A DNA stretch of 64,000 nt from NCBI RefSeq assembly GCF_023715345.1, contig NZ_JAMBNY010000007.1, forward strand, positions 124,001-188,000, in the 5' to 3' direction. A program made the translations under genes and the position numbers. This DNA is from Paenibacillus camelliae (lineage in GTDB: Bacteria > Bacillota > Bacilli > Paenibacillales > Paenibacillaceae). Positions 9,283 through 17,866 of the stretch are shown here, piece after piece; the first letter of the stretch is position 1; each line of letters starts with the position of its first letter. The notes beneath the pieces were generated by a model. The model saw only the letters and a program-made list of their open reading frames with translations, searched no databases and had not been told where the DNA came from.

Positions 9283-10155
9283 ATGGACTTGCTATCCTTA
9301 CGTTATTTTCAAGTTGTCGCTAATGTACAAAGCATGACGAAGGCAGCAGAAATACTGCATATATCTCAGCCGGCTCTAAGTAAGATGATTAAACATCTGG
9401 AAAATGAGCTGACGGTCGAGTTGTTCGACCGGACAGGAAAGTATATTCGATTAAACGAATATGGGCGACGTTTTCTAGAAAAAGTAAACCTTTCCCTGCA
9501 AACGTTGGAGGATGGGAAGCAGGAGCTTCTTGATCTGGCTGAACGCTCAGTTGGCACGATCGTTATTTTAGTTCAGGTAGGCTCATATTTATTGCCTGAT
9601 ATGATTACTAAATTCCGTGAGCTGCATCCAGGCGTTCAATTTAAACTATTACTACATGATCAAGACGCTGCGACGTATCCTTTATTTGATCTATGCATCT
9701 CATCAGCTCCCTTTCGAATACCGGGCACATCTGCAGAGCAGCTGCTGACGGAGGATATTATGCTCGCCTTACCAAGCGATCACAGATATGCTGAACGAAA
9801 AAGCATTCGGTTGGATGAGCTTGCGAAGGATGGATTTATTAGTTTGAAGTCAGGGAAGAGGCTGCGTGAGACAACGGATCTACTCTGTAGAACAGCAGGC
9901 TTTACCCCGCAAATTGTTTATGAATGCGATGATCCTGCGATGGTACGGAGTCTTGTACAGGCTGGGCTAGGGATTTGCTTTTATCCAGCAATAACATGGG
10001 GGAAATCTGGTGGCACCTCTGTCATATTGCTTCCAATTGAAGATGTGTCAAGCAAACGAACAATTGAGATTTCATGGTATTCTAAGCGTTATATGTCCAA
10101 CATAGCCAGAGCATTTAAAAGCTTTGTACAAGAGTACTATAAGCAGTTAAACTGA
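9283..10155 (+). CDS. LysR-family transcriptional regulator
   Basis: 290 residues. The N-terminal winged HTH (1-60) has the classic pattern LRYFQVVANVQSMTKAAEIL then SQPALSKMIKHLENEL, followed by a periplasmic-binding-protein-like effector domain. A good SD (GGAGGGAAGTCA) precedes the ATG. The shared 119-bp gap with the divergent esterase/TauE pair makes that pair the likely target. The inducer is unknown. Confidence 0.92.
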   Translation: MDLLSLRYFQVVANVQSMTKAAEILHISQPALSKMIKHLENELTVELFDRTGKYIRLNEYGRRFLEKVNLSLQTLEDGKQELLDLAERSVGTIVILVQVGSYLLPDMITKFRELHPGVQFKLLLHDQDAATYPLFDLCISSAPFRIPGTSAEQLLTEDIMLALPSDHRYAERKSIRLDELAKDGFISLKSGKRLRETTDLLCRTAGFTPQIVYECDDPAMVRSLVQAGLGICFYPAITWGKSGGTSVILLPIEDVSSKRTIEISWYSKRYMSNIARAFKSFVQEYYKQLN

Positions 10156-10210
10156 GAATATAGTCAAGAGCAAATTGAACGGATTGAATGAGAGGTGGGA
10201 ACTGAAAAAT

Positions 10211-11353
10211 ATGGGGAATATTATGGATTATTTGGACTGGAGAGGTGATCTTCTACTTGAGCACTCACCGTTCAATGAAGTAGACAACCTTATATTATCT
10301 CAGCTCGTATATGTAAATTTTGATTATATTGTACCTGCTAGATGGAGTGCGATGAAGATAACGGTGCGAGAGGCAGCAGATCGTTATTTCGAGCGATATA
10401 GCGAGGAGGAGATTGAACAGTTCAGCTATATTGTACGCATCTCAGTGCCTTTACTGCGCAAGCTGGCACAATGCCCGCGATTTGCAGAGGCAAAGCTGTG
10501 CAAGTTTGAGAAGTCAATCGATCTTGATCAAATTAAGCAGTTTGCAGCTATGCATATCGAGCTAAGCGATGGCTCTACCTTTATTGCGTACAGAGGAACA
10601 GATAATACGATTGTCGGCTGGAAAGAGAATTTTAATATGAGCATTAATACGCCGGTTGCCGCACAATATGAAGCGGTTCGCTACTTGGAGGATACGACCG
10701 AGGAAGGAACGGAAGCACTTCGCCTTGGTGGTCATTCCAAGGGCGGTAATTTGGCAGTGTATGCTGCAGTCATGTGCGATGCTGACATAAAGCCGCGCAT
10801 TATAGAGGTCTATAACAACGATGGTCCTGGATTCGATACTAAAATGCTCAAAAGCGAAGCCTATCAACAAATGCGAGAGCGAATTCGCACCATTGTTCCG
10901 CAATCGTCCGTTGTTGGCATGCTGCTGGAGCATGAGGAAGAATATATTATTGTGCAAAGCCATGTATCGCTTTTAATGCAGCATGAGGCATTTTCTTGGG
11001 AGGTATTAGGAGGCAGCTTTGTCAGAGGCGAGAACCTAGAGAAAAAGAGCGAGCTGCTTGATATCACCTTGAAGTCCTGGCTCAGCCAGCTTGATAAAAC
11101 AGAGCGCAAGCAGTTTGTCTCAGCGCTATTCCACGTATTTGAAGTAGGGGATATAAGAACATTTGAAGATCTAGGACGTGCCAAATGGCAGAAAATCAAT
11201 GAGATGATCCGCGCTTTGAATCAGTCTAAGGAGTACAAGGTCGTTCTTATTAAAACGTTGAAGCTACTGTTGAAGGAAGGGAGAAAGGTATTTCTATCTG
11301 CAGGCAAGAAAAAATCTCAGCAGCAAGCGCAGGATGTAAGAATGCTGGAATAA
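10211..11353 (+). CDS. DUF2974 (Mbeg1-like) alpha/beta-hydrolase
   Basis: 380 residues from ATG 10211, with AGAGGTGG about 13 nt upstream. A TTG in frame at 10175 is a poorer choice. It begins MDYLDWRGDL-like and has a lipase-fold elbow GHSKGGNLA, with Ser as likely nucleophile, followed by NNDGPGFD. These features mark DUF2974, a family of predicted cytosolic esterases or lipases common in Bacillota. The last ~50 residues are basic. An inverted repeat follows at 11358-11408. Confidence 0.8.
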   Translation: MGNIMDYLDWRGDLLLEHSPFNEVDNLILSQLVYVNFDYIVPARWSAMKITVREAADRYFERYSEEEIEQFSYIVRISVPLLRKLAQCPRFAEAKLCKFEKSIDLDQIKQFAAMHIELSDGSTFIAYRGTDNTIVGWKENFNMSINTPVAAQYEAVRYLEDTTEEGTEALRLGGHSKGGNLAVYAAVMCDADIKPRIIEVYNNDGPGFDTKMLKSEAYQQMRERIRTIVPQSSVVGMLLEHEEEYIIVQSHVSLLMQHEAFSWEVLGGSFVRGENLEKKSELLDITLKSWLSQLDKTERKQFVSALFHVFEVGDIRTFEDLGRAKWQKINEMIRALNQSKEYKVVLIKTLKLLLKEGRKVFLSAGKKKSQQQAQDVRMLE

Positions 11354-11357
11354 CATA

Positions 11358-11408
11358 TGTATAAAGCTTGATCTTGCTCTATGCATTAGAGCAGTCAAGC
11401 TTTATACA
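11358..11408. terminator. Palindrome between converging genes, probable terminator
   Basis: Arms 11358-11371 and 11395-11408 (TGTATAAAGCTTGA and its complement) are perfect over 14 bp and enclose a second stem TGCTCT/AGAGCA. There is no clear T tract, so termination efficiency is uncertain. Confidence 0.55.
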
Positions 11409-11420
11409 CGGGAATCTATA

Positions 11421-12047
11421 TTATTGATAAAGCTGATCGCTATTACCAACGATAGGGTTTTGATAATTCGCCGTATACTGCTGCATCTGTGCAGAGTTTT
11501 CAGGGACAATCTGATACATTGCTCCTATTTTAGCGGTTTGTTCCTGTGATGCGATCTCAACAGGGTAATACCCTTTCTTAGCCATATACTGCCACATGTC
11601 ATACGCATGGGAACAGCTCATCATAAAGGCTGTTTGACAGAAGGAACGAATCTCTGGATTACACATTTCCATAGCTGCCCACGCATACTCACGCCCCGCT
11701 CTTTTCAACGTCAACAGATAAGCTGTAGCCATTTCTCGATCATTCATATTTTCTACCATCGTTCTTGGCTGTACAGCTGGAGCGGGTGGAATCGTCTGCA
11801 GTAGCTCGTCACTCACATGCTGCTGCTCACTAATTAAAGGAAGTTCTTTTTTAGCACCTTCCATTTTAGTTAGAAACTCGACCTTCATATTATAATCTCG
11901 AATATGAAGAGGAAGATGTCGTTCAAGAATCATTTTAAATTCGGGATCTTGAACATGATGAAGCATATAACCCATGTTCGTAATGGAGTTAACGCAGCTC
12001 ATCGTTAGCTCGTTCAAGTCATATAATTCGTGTGCACCTAATTTCAA
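11421..12047 (-). CDS. CotF-like spore coat protein
   Basis: 208 residues from a TTG start at 12047, chosen because GGAGGT lies exactly 6 nt upstream. A TTG at 12062 overlaps that SD. The N-terminal half (GAHELYDLNELTMSCVNSI...HHVQDPEFKMILERHL) and the central segment (ERE-like MATAYLLTLKRAGREYAWAAMEMCNPEIRSFC) are helical and match the CotF/DUF-type coat family with a ferritin-like appearance. The C-terminal 40 residues are rich in Gln, Tyr and Asn, typical of coat proteins. Expression is expected late in sporulation in the mother cell. Confidence 0.75.
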   Translation of the reverse strand: MKLGAHELYDLNELTMSCVNSITNMGYMLHHVQDPEFKMILERHLPLHIRDYNMKVEFLTKMEGAKKELPLISEQQHVSDELLQTIPPAPAVQPRTMVENMNDREMATAYLLTLKRAGREYAWAAMEMCNPEIRSFCQTAFMMSCSHAYDMWQYMAKKGYYPVEIASQEQTAKIGAMYQIVPENSAQMQQYTANYQNPIVGNSDQLYQ

Positions 12048-12261
12048 AGCATAAACCTCCAAGCATGTATTGGTTGAATCCGTTATATGATGCTCACTAG
12101 TCAGTGAAATAATGCGTTAATGTTTATCAGCATGGATATCACAAGTTTTACACCCGTTTTACATCCTTTTTACTATAACCGACATTTCAGATGGTACAAT
12201 AGTCTCACATAAAGCAATACACTATGATCTGATAGGATGATACAACGTGGGAGTCTACGCT

Positions 12262-13077
12262 ATGCAAAAAATACAACGGTCTAATGAGTTAGAGCATGAG
12301 TTGTCATCGATATTACATGCTCGCAGAATACATACTTTATATCAGCCGCTAGTTAATTTGAGCTCTGGAAAAGTGATGGGCTATGAAGCATTAACTAGAG
12401 GGCCGAGCTATAGTGCACTACACTCTCCACTGAAGCTGTTTTCTGCAGCGGAGCAGTTTAAGAAGCTTGATGCATTAGAGCGTTTAGCACAGGAAACGGC
12501 GATTGTGAATGCAAAATTTGATTCCGATGAGCAGCTATTATTTATTAACTTCTCCTCGCAGCTCATCAACAGCAGTAACTTAGTTTCCTTGGATCATCTA
12601 GAGCTATTGCAGCGTTGTGGATTCTCACCCTCTAATATTGTGTTCGAAATAACGGAACGCAGCTCGATTGAGGATTTTGAGCAAGCGAAGAGATTTTTGG
12701 ATAAGTACCGCAAGCAAGGCTATCGAATAGCGATTGACGATGCTGGTATTGGCTACTCATCACTACATGCCATCGCACAAATTCATCCGGATTACATAAA
12801 GATCGATCGATCACTCATTCAAAACGTTCATCAAGACGTCATGAAAAAGTACTTGCTTGAAGCATTCGTTACATTTACACAGAGAATGAACATTGGTTTA
12901 GTCGCAGAAGGAATAGAGCAGGAAGAAGAGCTTGCTTTACTTACAAGTATGGGAGTCCAATTTGCGCAGGGCTATCTACTTGCAAGGCCACATCAAACAC
13001 CTCCGGTTATTCCTTCTCACATCGTGCAATTTATTCATCAGCATCAAAAGCATGGTCAACATGAGATGTACGAATAG
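12262..13077 (+). CDS. EAL-domain cyclic-di-GMP phosphodiesterase
   Basis: 271 residues from ATG 12262 (GGGAG 8 nt upstream). GTG 12247 with AGGA 9 nt upstream is an alternative. A nearly stand-alone EAL domain: YQPLVNL, the signature YEALTRGP, FEITERS, IDDAGIGYSSL (usual DDFG replaced by DDAG), YIKIDRSLI, AEGIEQ and FAQGYLLARP. The metal and catalytic residues are present, so activity is plausible, hydrolysing c-di-GMP to pGpG. It has no sensor domain of its own. The CBS-GGDEF gene follows after 32 bp. Confidence 0.88.
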   Translation: MQKIQRSNELEHELSSILHARRIHTLYQPLVNLSSGKVMGYEALTRGPSYSALHSPLKLFSAAEQFKKLDALERLAQETAIVNAKFDSDEQLLFINFSSQLINSSNLVSLDHLELLQRCGFSPSNIVFEITERSSIEDFEQAKRFLDKYRKQGYRIAIDDAGIGYSSLHAIAQIHPDYIKIDRSLIQNVHQDVMKKYLLEAFVTFTQRMNIGLVAEGIEQEEELALLTSMGVQFAQGYLLARPHQTPPVIPSHIVQFIHQHQKHGQHEMYE

Positions 13078-13109
13078 ATTAAAAATATAACATTGGAGTG
13101 TGTTCAAAG

Positions 13110-14069
13110 GTGCTTAACTGGAATGTCGTTCCGTGTTTGAAAGAGCTTCATATACAACCTGGTCATACTGTGGATGAGGATGAGAAGTTAGGCGATTTAG
13201 TTAATCATATCAAAGTACAAAAATCAATCAGGCGTACATATGTAGTATTAAGAGATCTTGTCCCCGTCGGTATTATACGCAGTGTAGATATGTATGAATT
13301 GTTAGGTACAAAGTACGGCATGGAATTAAACTATAAGAAGAAGCTCAAAGATGTTATGTACGAGAATATACTAATTGCAGACAGCTCGATGCAGGTAGAC
13401 GAGCTCTCGAGGATTGCGATGGCGAGACCTTATGAGGATATTTACGATGATATTATCGTAACTAACAATGGAAGGTTTATAGGCGTTATACCTGTGTACG
13501 AGCTGTTAACCTTTATGACGGAATATAAGCTGAAAAATGCGATGCAACAAAGTCCGTTAACCGGATTGCCTGGCAATGAAAGCATCGAGCAATATATTAG
13601 TCACAAGCTAGAGATGAAGCAGCCATTCTCAATTATCTATTCGGATATCGATCACTTTAAAGCCTACAACGACGTTTACGGGTTTAAATTCGGTGATGAT
13701 GTCATCAAATGGGTCGGTAAAATCCTTACCTCGTTCTCCATACCTGATCTGTTTGTCGGTCATATTGGTGGAGATGACTTTGTAACGATTATTCCGGAGG
13801 CCTATGTCCATGATTATTGTGATCTAGCAATTGAAAGATTTGAGGTTGAGAAAAAACAGTTTTATGCCCATGAGGATTATATGAAGCAGTATATTGTATC
13901 CTTAGATCGAGAGCATCGACTGAAGAAATTCCCTTTTATCAGCATATCCATGGCGGTTATTAATGTTGGTATTAACCAATATACGGATTTATCTGCAATA
14001 TCGATCACGGCTGCACAGCTCAAAAAGAAGGCTAAAAATGCATCAGGTAGTATCTACGTGACGGCCTAA
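13110..14069 (+). CDS. CBS-pair/GGDEF protein, probable diguanylate cyclase
   Basis: 319 residues from GTG 13110 with TTGGAG about 11 nt upstream; a GTG at 13098 overlaps that SD. The first ~135 residues look like two CBS motifs (YVVLRDLVPVGIIRS and IIVTNNGRFIGVIPVYELL), which usually bind adenosyl ligands. A GGDEF domain follows from about 150: PLTGLPGN, SDIDHFKAYND and the active loop GGDDF (residues 220-224). GGDDF replaces GGDEF, a substitution some cyclases tolerate. No RxxD inhibitory site is seen upstream. It is probably co-transcribed with the EAL gene, giving EAL, CBS and GGDEF in consecutive order. Confidence 0.85.
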   Translation: MLNWNVVPCLKELHIQPGHTVDEDEKLGDLVNHIKVQKSIRRTYVVLRDLVPVGIIRSVDMYELLGTKYGMELNYKKKLKDVMYENILIADSSMQVDELSRIAMARPYEDIYDDIIVTNNGRFIGVIPVYELLTFMTEYKLKNAMQQSPLTGLPGNESIEQYISHKLEMKQPFSIIYSDIDHFKAYNDVYGFKFGDDVIKWVGKILTSFSIPDLFVGHIGGDDFVTIIPEAYVHDYCDLAIERFEVEKKQFYAHEDYMKQYIVSLDREHRLKKFPFISISMAVINVGINQYTDLSAISITAAQLKKKAKNASGSIYVTA

Positions 14070-14094
14070 AGCAATTAACAATGACTCATATAGA

Positions 14095-14149
14095 AAAGCC
14101 CACAGACGTAAGCTCTAACGTAAGGTCCTAGTCTAATGGGCTTTTTTTG
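14095..14149 (+). terminator. Intrinsic terminator after the c-di-GMP gene pair
   Basis: Arms AAAGCCCA (14096-14103) and TGGGCTTT (14137-14144) enclose a 33-nt loop, and the right arm ends in seven T. Confidence 0.75.
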
Positions 14150-14255
14150 CGTTTTTAATGCTTTATCCCTGTATAAATGATTCTTATAACCCTCGATAGT
14201 ACATACATTTTAAGGATATAATGGTTCTGTTTGTAACAAAAAAGGAGGTAGATGA

Positions 14256-15527
14256 ATGAATAGTCAGCCTTTGTCGCTGAAGCAGTGCTTGCGAATCGCT
14301 ATATGCTTTGCCGCTGTCATCATGATCGTGCTAAGCGTACAGCAGCTAAAAGCAAGTGCACAGTCCACTAAATCTGACATAAAGGTGTCCTTGGATACAG
14401 AGGAATTAACGTTCGAAGTACCGCCAATGATTAAAAAAGGGACCACGCTTGTTCCGTTTCGAGCGTTATTCGAAGCACTTGATATGGAGGTCCGATGGGA
14501 TCAGGCTAACAATAGAGTAACGGGCAGCAATAGCAGCTTAACGATATCACTTACTATTGGTGAGAAAACAGCCATTGTAAATGGTAAAGCCATTACACTG
14601 TTAGAGCCTGCTCAGGTTGTACAAGGGAGAACGCTTGTCCCGTTGCGGTTTATTAGTGAATCCACGGGAGCTTTAGTCTTCTGGGATCCTTATAATTATG
14701 AAGTAACGGTCATCACACAAGCTTATCTAGCTGCCAATCAGTTAACGAAGGAGCAGGTTGAAAACGCAGTAAAGGAATATTTAGAAGAGCGGGCGAAGGA
14801 AGAGGAAAAGAAGAAGAAGGAAGAAGCAAAAAAGAAAAAAGATGAACAAAATGCTAAGCCACAGGAGCCGAGCAAGCCTGTCGATCTAAACAAGCTAGAC
14901 GGGATGTATTACGGCTTCAGAATGGATATGGATGGCTATGAATGCGGCGGTATATGCTGGGATATGTACACCTTCTTAGCTGGTAACAAGATCTTTCTCG
15001 GCGTGCCGGAAAATGGTGGACCAGAAACAATTGATTGTAAAACAGATGAATGCTATAGCTATACAATCAGTAAAGGGAAGCTAAACTTAAGCAATGGCGA
15101 CTCATACGATATAGAGAAGAATAGTAAGGGCTTCCTTGTCATTAATGGTGTGCAGCTAGATTCCGTTCTCCCCGTTAAGAAAGGCATAAAGATCGACAAT
15201 GATTTTGTCTATATGGGCTTTAGAGGCTTAGTTGGCATAAGTCCTGCCTCGCAATCATGGACCTATTATTTAACGCTTAATGCCGATGGTACCTTTGAGC
15301 AAAGTGGATTCTCGCTGGCTTCGCTAGGCGTTGACCCGAAAACAAATGTAGCTACGAGTAATGAAGAAGAATCAGGCACCTATACGATCGAGAACAATAC
15401 GATCACGCTGCGATCAGATACAGGTAATGTATATAAAGGACTTTTCTTTATTCATAACACGAGTCTAAAAGACAACCCAGATGATATCCAAATCGGCAGT
15501 CGCAATTATTATGTGTCCTACGATTAG
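14256..15527 (+). CDS. Secreted protein with copper-amine-oxidase-like N-terminal (stalk) domain
   Basis: 423 residues. A signal peptide (about 1-36, ending SASAQ) is followed by a Cu_amine_oxidN1 module (about 45-150) with its two LVPFRALFEALD / LVPLRFISESTGA repeats and terminal strand VTVI. A highly charged Lys/Glu stretch (about 170-205) probably forms a helical spacer. The rest (about 210-423) is beta-rich, contains four Cys in the segment YECGGICWDM...DCKTDECYSY, and is unfamiliar to me. The stalk fold is a wall-associated module in Paenibacillaceae and does not imply amine oxidase activity. The SD is excellent (AAAGGAGGT). Confidence 0.8.
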   Translation: MNSQPLSLKQCLRIAICFAAVIMIVLSVQQLKASAQSTKSDIKVSLDTEELTFEVPPMIKKGTTLVPFRALFEALDMEVRWDQANNRVTGSNSSLTISLTIGEKTAIVNGKAITLLEPAQVVQGRTLVPLRFISESTGALVFWDPYNYEVTVITQAYLAANQLTKEQVENAVKEYLEERAKEEEKKKKEEAKKKKDEQNAKPQEPSKPVDLNKLDGMYYGFRMDMDGYECGGICWDMYTFLAGNKIFLGVPENGGPETIDCKTDECYSYTISKGKLNLSNGDSYDIEKNSKGFLVINGVQLDSVLPVKKGIKIDNDFVYMGFRGLVGISPASQSWTYYLTLNADGTFEQSGFSLASLGVDPKTNVATSNEEESGTYTIENNTITLRSDTGNVYKGLFFIHNTSLKDNPDDIQIGSRNYYVSYD

Positions 15528-15584
15528 TCAGTTCATGAGTGCTGTTTAATACGATGATATAGATGCAGCACAATATAGCTCGGA

Positions 15585-15628
15585 CAGCTGGTGCTTACAG
15601 TTTAATGCTGTGAGCATCAGCTTTTTTA
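15585..15628 (+). terminator. Intrinsic terminator after the stalk-domain gene
   Basis: A 16-bp stem (15585-15600 with 15608-15623, two G-U pairs) and a 7-nt loop, followed by TTTTTTATT. Confidence 0.88.
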
Positions 15629-15716
15629 TTGAATGATCCCTGTAGAGCTATATTAGAGCTGCATTGGATTCTGTAGTAAGATAGAGCTATAACGAACGAT
15701 AGGTGATGATAGATTC

Positions 15717-16607
15717 ATGCATAACGAACAGCATAGCATTGACGAGAGGATAACGGCTGACAATTATCAAATATTTGCTTATGTAAGTAGATATCTCAAT
15801 GATGCACCTGATCTGATTCAGAAGGAAGAAATTGAGGAGATCGTACAATTAGGTGTTACAGAGGAATACGCATTTGCCGTTATATTAGCGTCAGCATTCG
15901 GCCTAGATATCGTAGATAACGAGGATGATAAGCAGTTGTTCAACGATTACTTTGAACCGATGATCCATAAGCTGGATACGCAGCAGTATAGAAATAATCC
16001 CTATTACCAAAACATCACGTTCCCTTCAGTGATGCATGGGAGCAGTGAATTGAAGGTTGAGAGCTACGAGCCCTATGAGGGCTTTGTTTGTAATGATATT
16101 ATACGGACCAACAATGGAAGGCAGATTCCACAGATCGGATTTTTCGATACAGCATTTCAATACCCGGCAGTATTAGAGCATGATCGAATATGGATGACCG
16201 TAACTCCTAATGAGATTGAAACAATGAAGGAACCGATTGAGCAAGCCTTTGGCAATGTACTGACCTATGGGCTTGGCCTTGGTTATTATGCCTATATGGT
16301 GTCAGAGAAGGAGAATGTTGACCGTGTAACGATCGTGGAGATGAATGAAGACGTCATTTCGCTGTTCAAGACACATATATTGCCACAGTTTCAGCATGCG
16401 CATAAGATCACCATTGTTCAAGCAGATGCTTTTGAATACGCAGAGCAGGAGATGGCTAAAGGCAAGTACGATGTTGTATTCGCAGATATATGGCATGATG
16501 TTTCGGACGGCTTAGATATGTATTTAAAAATGAAGACGTATGAGAAGCTCAGTCCAAGCACGATCTATACATACTGGATAGAACAATCGATTTTATGCTA
16601 CCTTTAA
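15717..16607 (+). CDS. Spermidine-synthase-like / Rossmann methyltransferase-fold protein, function unknown
   Basis: 296 residues. The N-terminal ~110 residues are helical and acidic with no domain I recognise. The C-terminal part has a SAM/dcSAM-binding Rossmann motif: VLTYGLGLGYYAYM, then VTIVEMNEDVI at strand 2, an acidic VQADAFEY at strand 3 and YDVVFADIWHD at strand 4. This resembles spermidine synthase-like proteins, but the usual catalytic DxxD region is only partly present (ADIWHDVSDG), so polyamine synthesis is not supported. AGGTGATG serves as SD before the ATG. Confidence 0.6.
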   Translation: MHNEQHSIDERITADNYQIFAYVSRYLNDAPDLIQKEEIEEIVQLGVTEEYAFAVILASAFGLDIVDNEDDKQLFNDYFEPMIHKLDTQQYRNNPYYQNITFPSVMHGSSELKVESYEPYEGFVCNDIIRTNNGRQIPQIGFFDTAFQYPAVLEHDRIWMTVTPNEIETMKEPIEQAFGNVLTYGLGLGYYAYMVSEKENVDRVTIVEMNEDVISLFKTHILPQFQHAHKITIVQADAFEYAEQEMAKGKYDVVFADIWHDVSDGLDMYLKMKTYEKLSPSTIYTYWIEQSILCYL

Positions 16608-16656
16608 TATAAAATAGGAAATTAAAAGGAATATTAAGCTATGGAGGGGATATAAG

Positions 16657-17193
16657 ATGGATGTTATGTCAGCAATTGAACAACGGAGGGAGATTACTTC
16701 GTTCAAGGATCAAGCAATTGCTCCGGAAACGCTGGAGCAGCTAGTACGAGCAATGTATTTATCTCCAAGCGGCAACAACCTGCCTTCTCGTGAATGGATT
16801 GTCATTACAGATCGAGACATGCTGAATAAGCTTAGTTCAACGACACCTTATATGAAATGGCTTGAGCAAGCTGCTGCAGGCTTTGTCATCGTAGGCGATT
16901 CTGCGCTAAGCAAGTATTGGCTACAGGATGCGACCATTGCAGGCTCCTTTCTATGGCTTGCAGCAACCTCCTTTAAGCTAGGAGCAGCATGGGGAGCTGT
17001 ATATCACTCGGAGGATACAGAAGAATCGAAGCAGAGAGAAAGCTATGTGCGTGAGCAGCTTAACATACCAGAGTCGCTGCGTGTGGTAGCTATAATAGGT
17101 GTAGGGCATCCAGCACACGAGCCAGCTCCTAAGCAAATGTATCCGCCACAGCGCGTCGTGTCCTATGAGCAATACGAGATGAAAGAAGAGTAA
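16657..17193 (+). CDS. Nitroreductase-family FMN oxidoreductase
   Basis: 178 residues, the short form of the family. It opens with AIEQRREITSFKDQAI and has LSPSGNNLPSREWIVIT, the phosphate- and flavin-contacting segments of nitroreductases. The C-terminal part has GAAWGAVY and VVAIIGVGHPA. The family uses NAD(P)H and FMN to reduce nitroaromatics, quinones or related substrates; the physiological substrate is unknown. SD GGAGGGG lies 6-8 nt before the ATG. Confidence 0.88.
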   Translation: MDVMSAIEQRREITSFKDQAIAPETLEQLVRAMYLSPSGNNLPSREWIVITDRDMLNKLSSTTPYMKWLEQAAAGFVIVGDSALSKYWLQDATIAGSFLWLAATSFKLGAAWGAVYHSEDTEESKQRESYVREQLNIPESLRVVAIIGVGHPAHEPAPKQMYPPQRVVSYEQYEMKEE

Positions 17194-17232
17194 GCATAAC
17201 GACAGGGTCATGTCCAATCTTTATGCAAATAA

Positions 17233-17274
17233 TAACCGCTGTATAGTCATCCGATGGGTGCGATGCAGCGGTTA
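17233..17274. other. Inverted repeat without T tract
   Basis: TAACCGCTG (17233-17241) and CAGCGGTTA (17266-17274) can pair. It lies between the nitroreductase and Nudix genes. No run of T follows, so it is not a standard terminator. Confidence 0.35.
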
Positions 17275-17397
17275 AGTATCGTTGGTTTAATACAAGAGGT
17301 TGCATTGATATATAGCGAAAAAATATTAAAGGTCAATGAATTAAGAAAGGCTAATCAAGATGAATCTACTGTCAGCGGATGAAAGGGTATATTCCAG

Positions 17398-17796
17398 ATG
17401 ATAAATGTAGCAGCTGCGATTATAGAAAATGATGAGGGCCAGCTATTAATTGCTAGACGTAAAGAAGGAAAATCACAAGCCGGGCTTTGGGAATTTCCAG
17501 GTGGGAAAATAGAGAAGGAAGAGACAGCTGAGGCATGTCTCATACGCGAGCTGCTCGAGGAAATGAACATTTTGATCGAGCCATATCAATTTCTCGGCGA
17601 GCACACGCATGATTATGGAACTGTCCACATATCATTAATCGCCTACCTAGCCAGATATGTGAGTGGTGATATACAGCTTTATGATCATGACCAATATGCT
17701 TGGGTAGCTCGACAGGAGCTTAGCAGGTTTGAGCTGGCACCAGCGGATCTTCCATTTGTTAAGAAGCTTATTCATGGTGAGTGTGAAGAAAAATGA
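17398..17796 (+). CDS. MutT-type Nudix hydrolase
   Basis: 132 residues, typical MutT length. The Nudix box runs GKIEKEETAEACLIRELLEE and fits GX5EX7REUXEE; the Gly of the final XGU is replaced by Asn (MNI). The start MINVAAAIIENDEGQLLIARR and the motif GLWEFPGGKIE are characteristic of 8-oxo-dGTP diphosphatases and related (d)NTP pyrophosphatases, which sanitize the nucleotide pool. AAAGGG lies about 10 nt before the ATG. Confidence 0.88.
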   Translation: MINVAAAIIENDEGQLLIARRKEGKSQAGLWEFPGGKIEKEETAEACLIRELLEEMNILIEPYQFLGEHTHDYGTVHISLIAYLARYVSGDIQLYDHDQYAWVARQELSRFELAPADLPFVKKLIHGECEEK

Positions 17797-17866
17797 TTGT
17801 GCATCACAAAAAAGTTTGGAATAATGAATCCATACCTAGCAATTACCTAAGAATGGAAGTGCGAGT

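Noticed and set aside
10175..10210. TTG start extending the DUF2974 protein
   Set aside because: No SD precedes it, and the proposed SD AGAGGTGG would lie inside the coding region.
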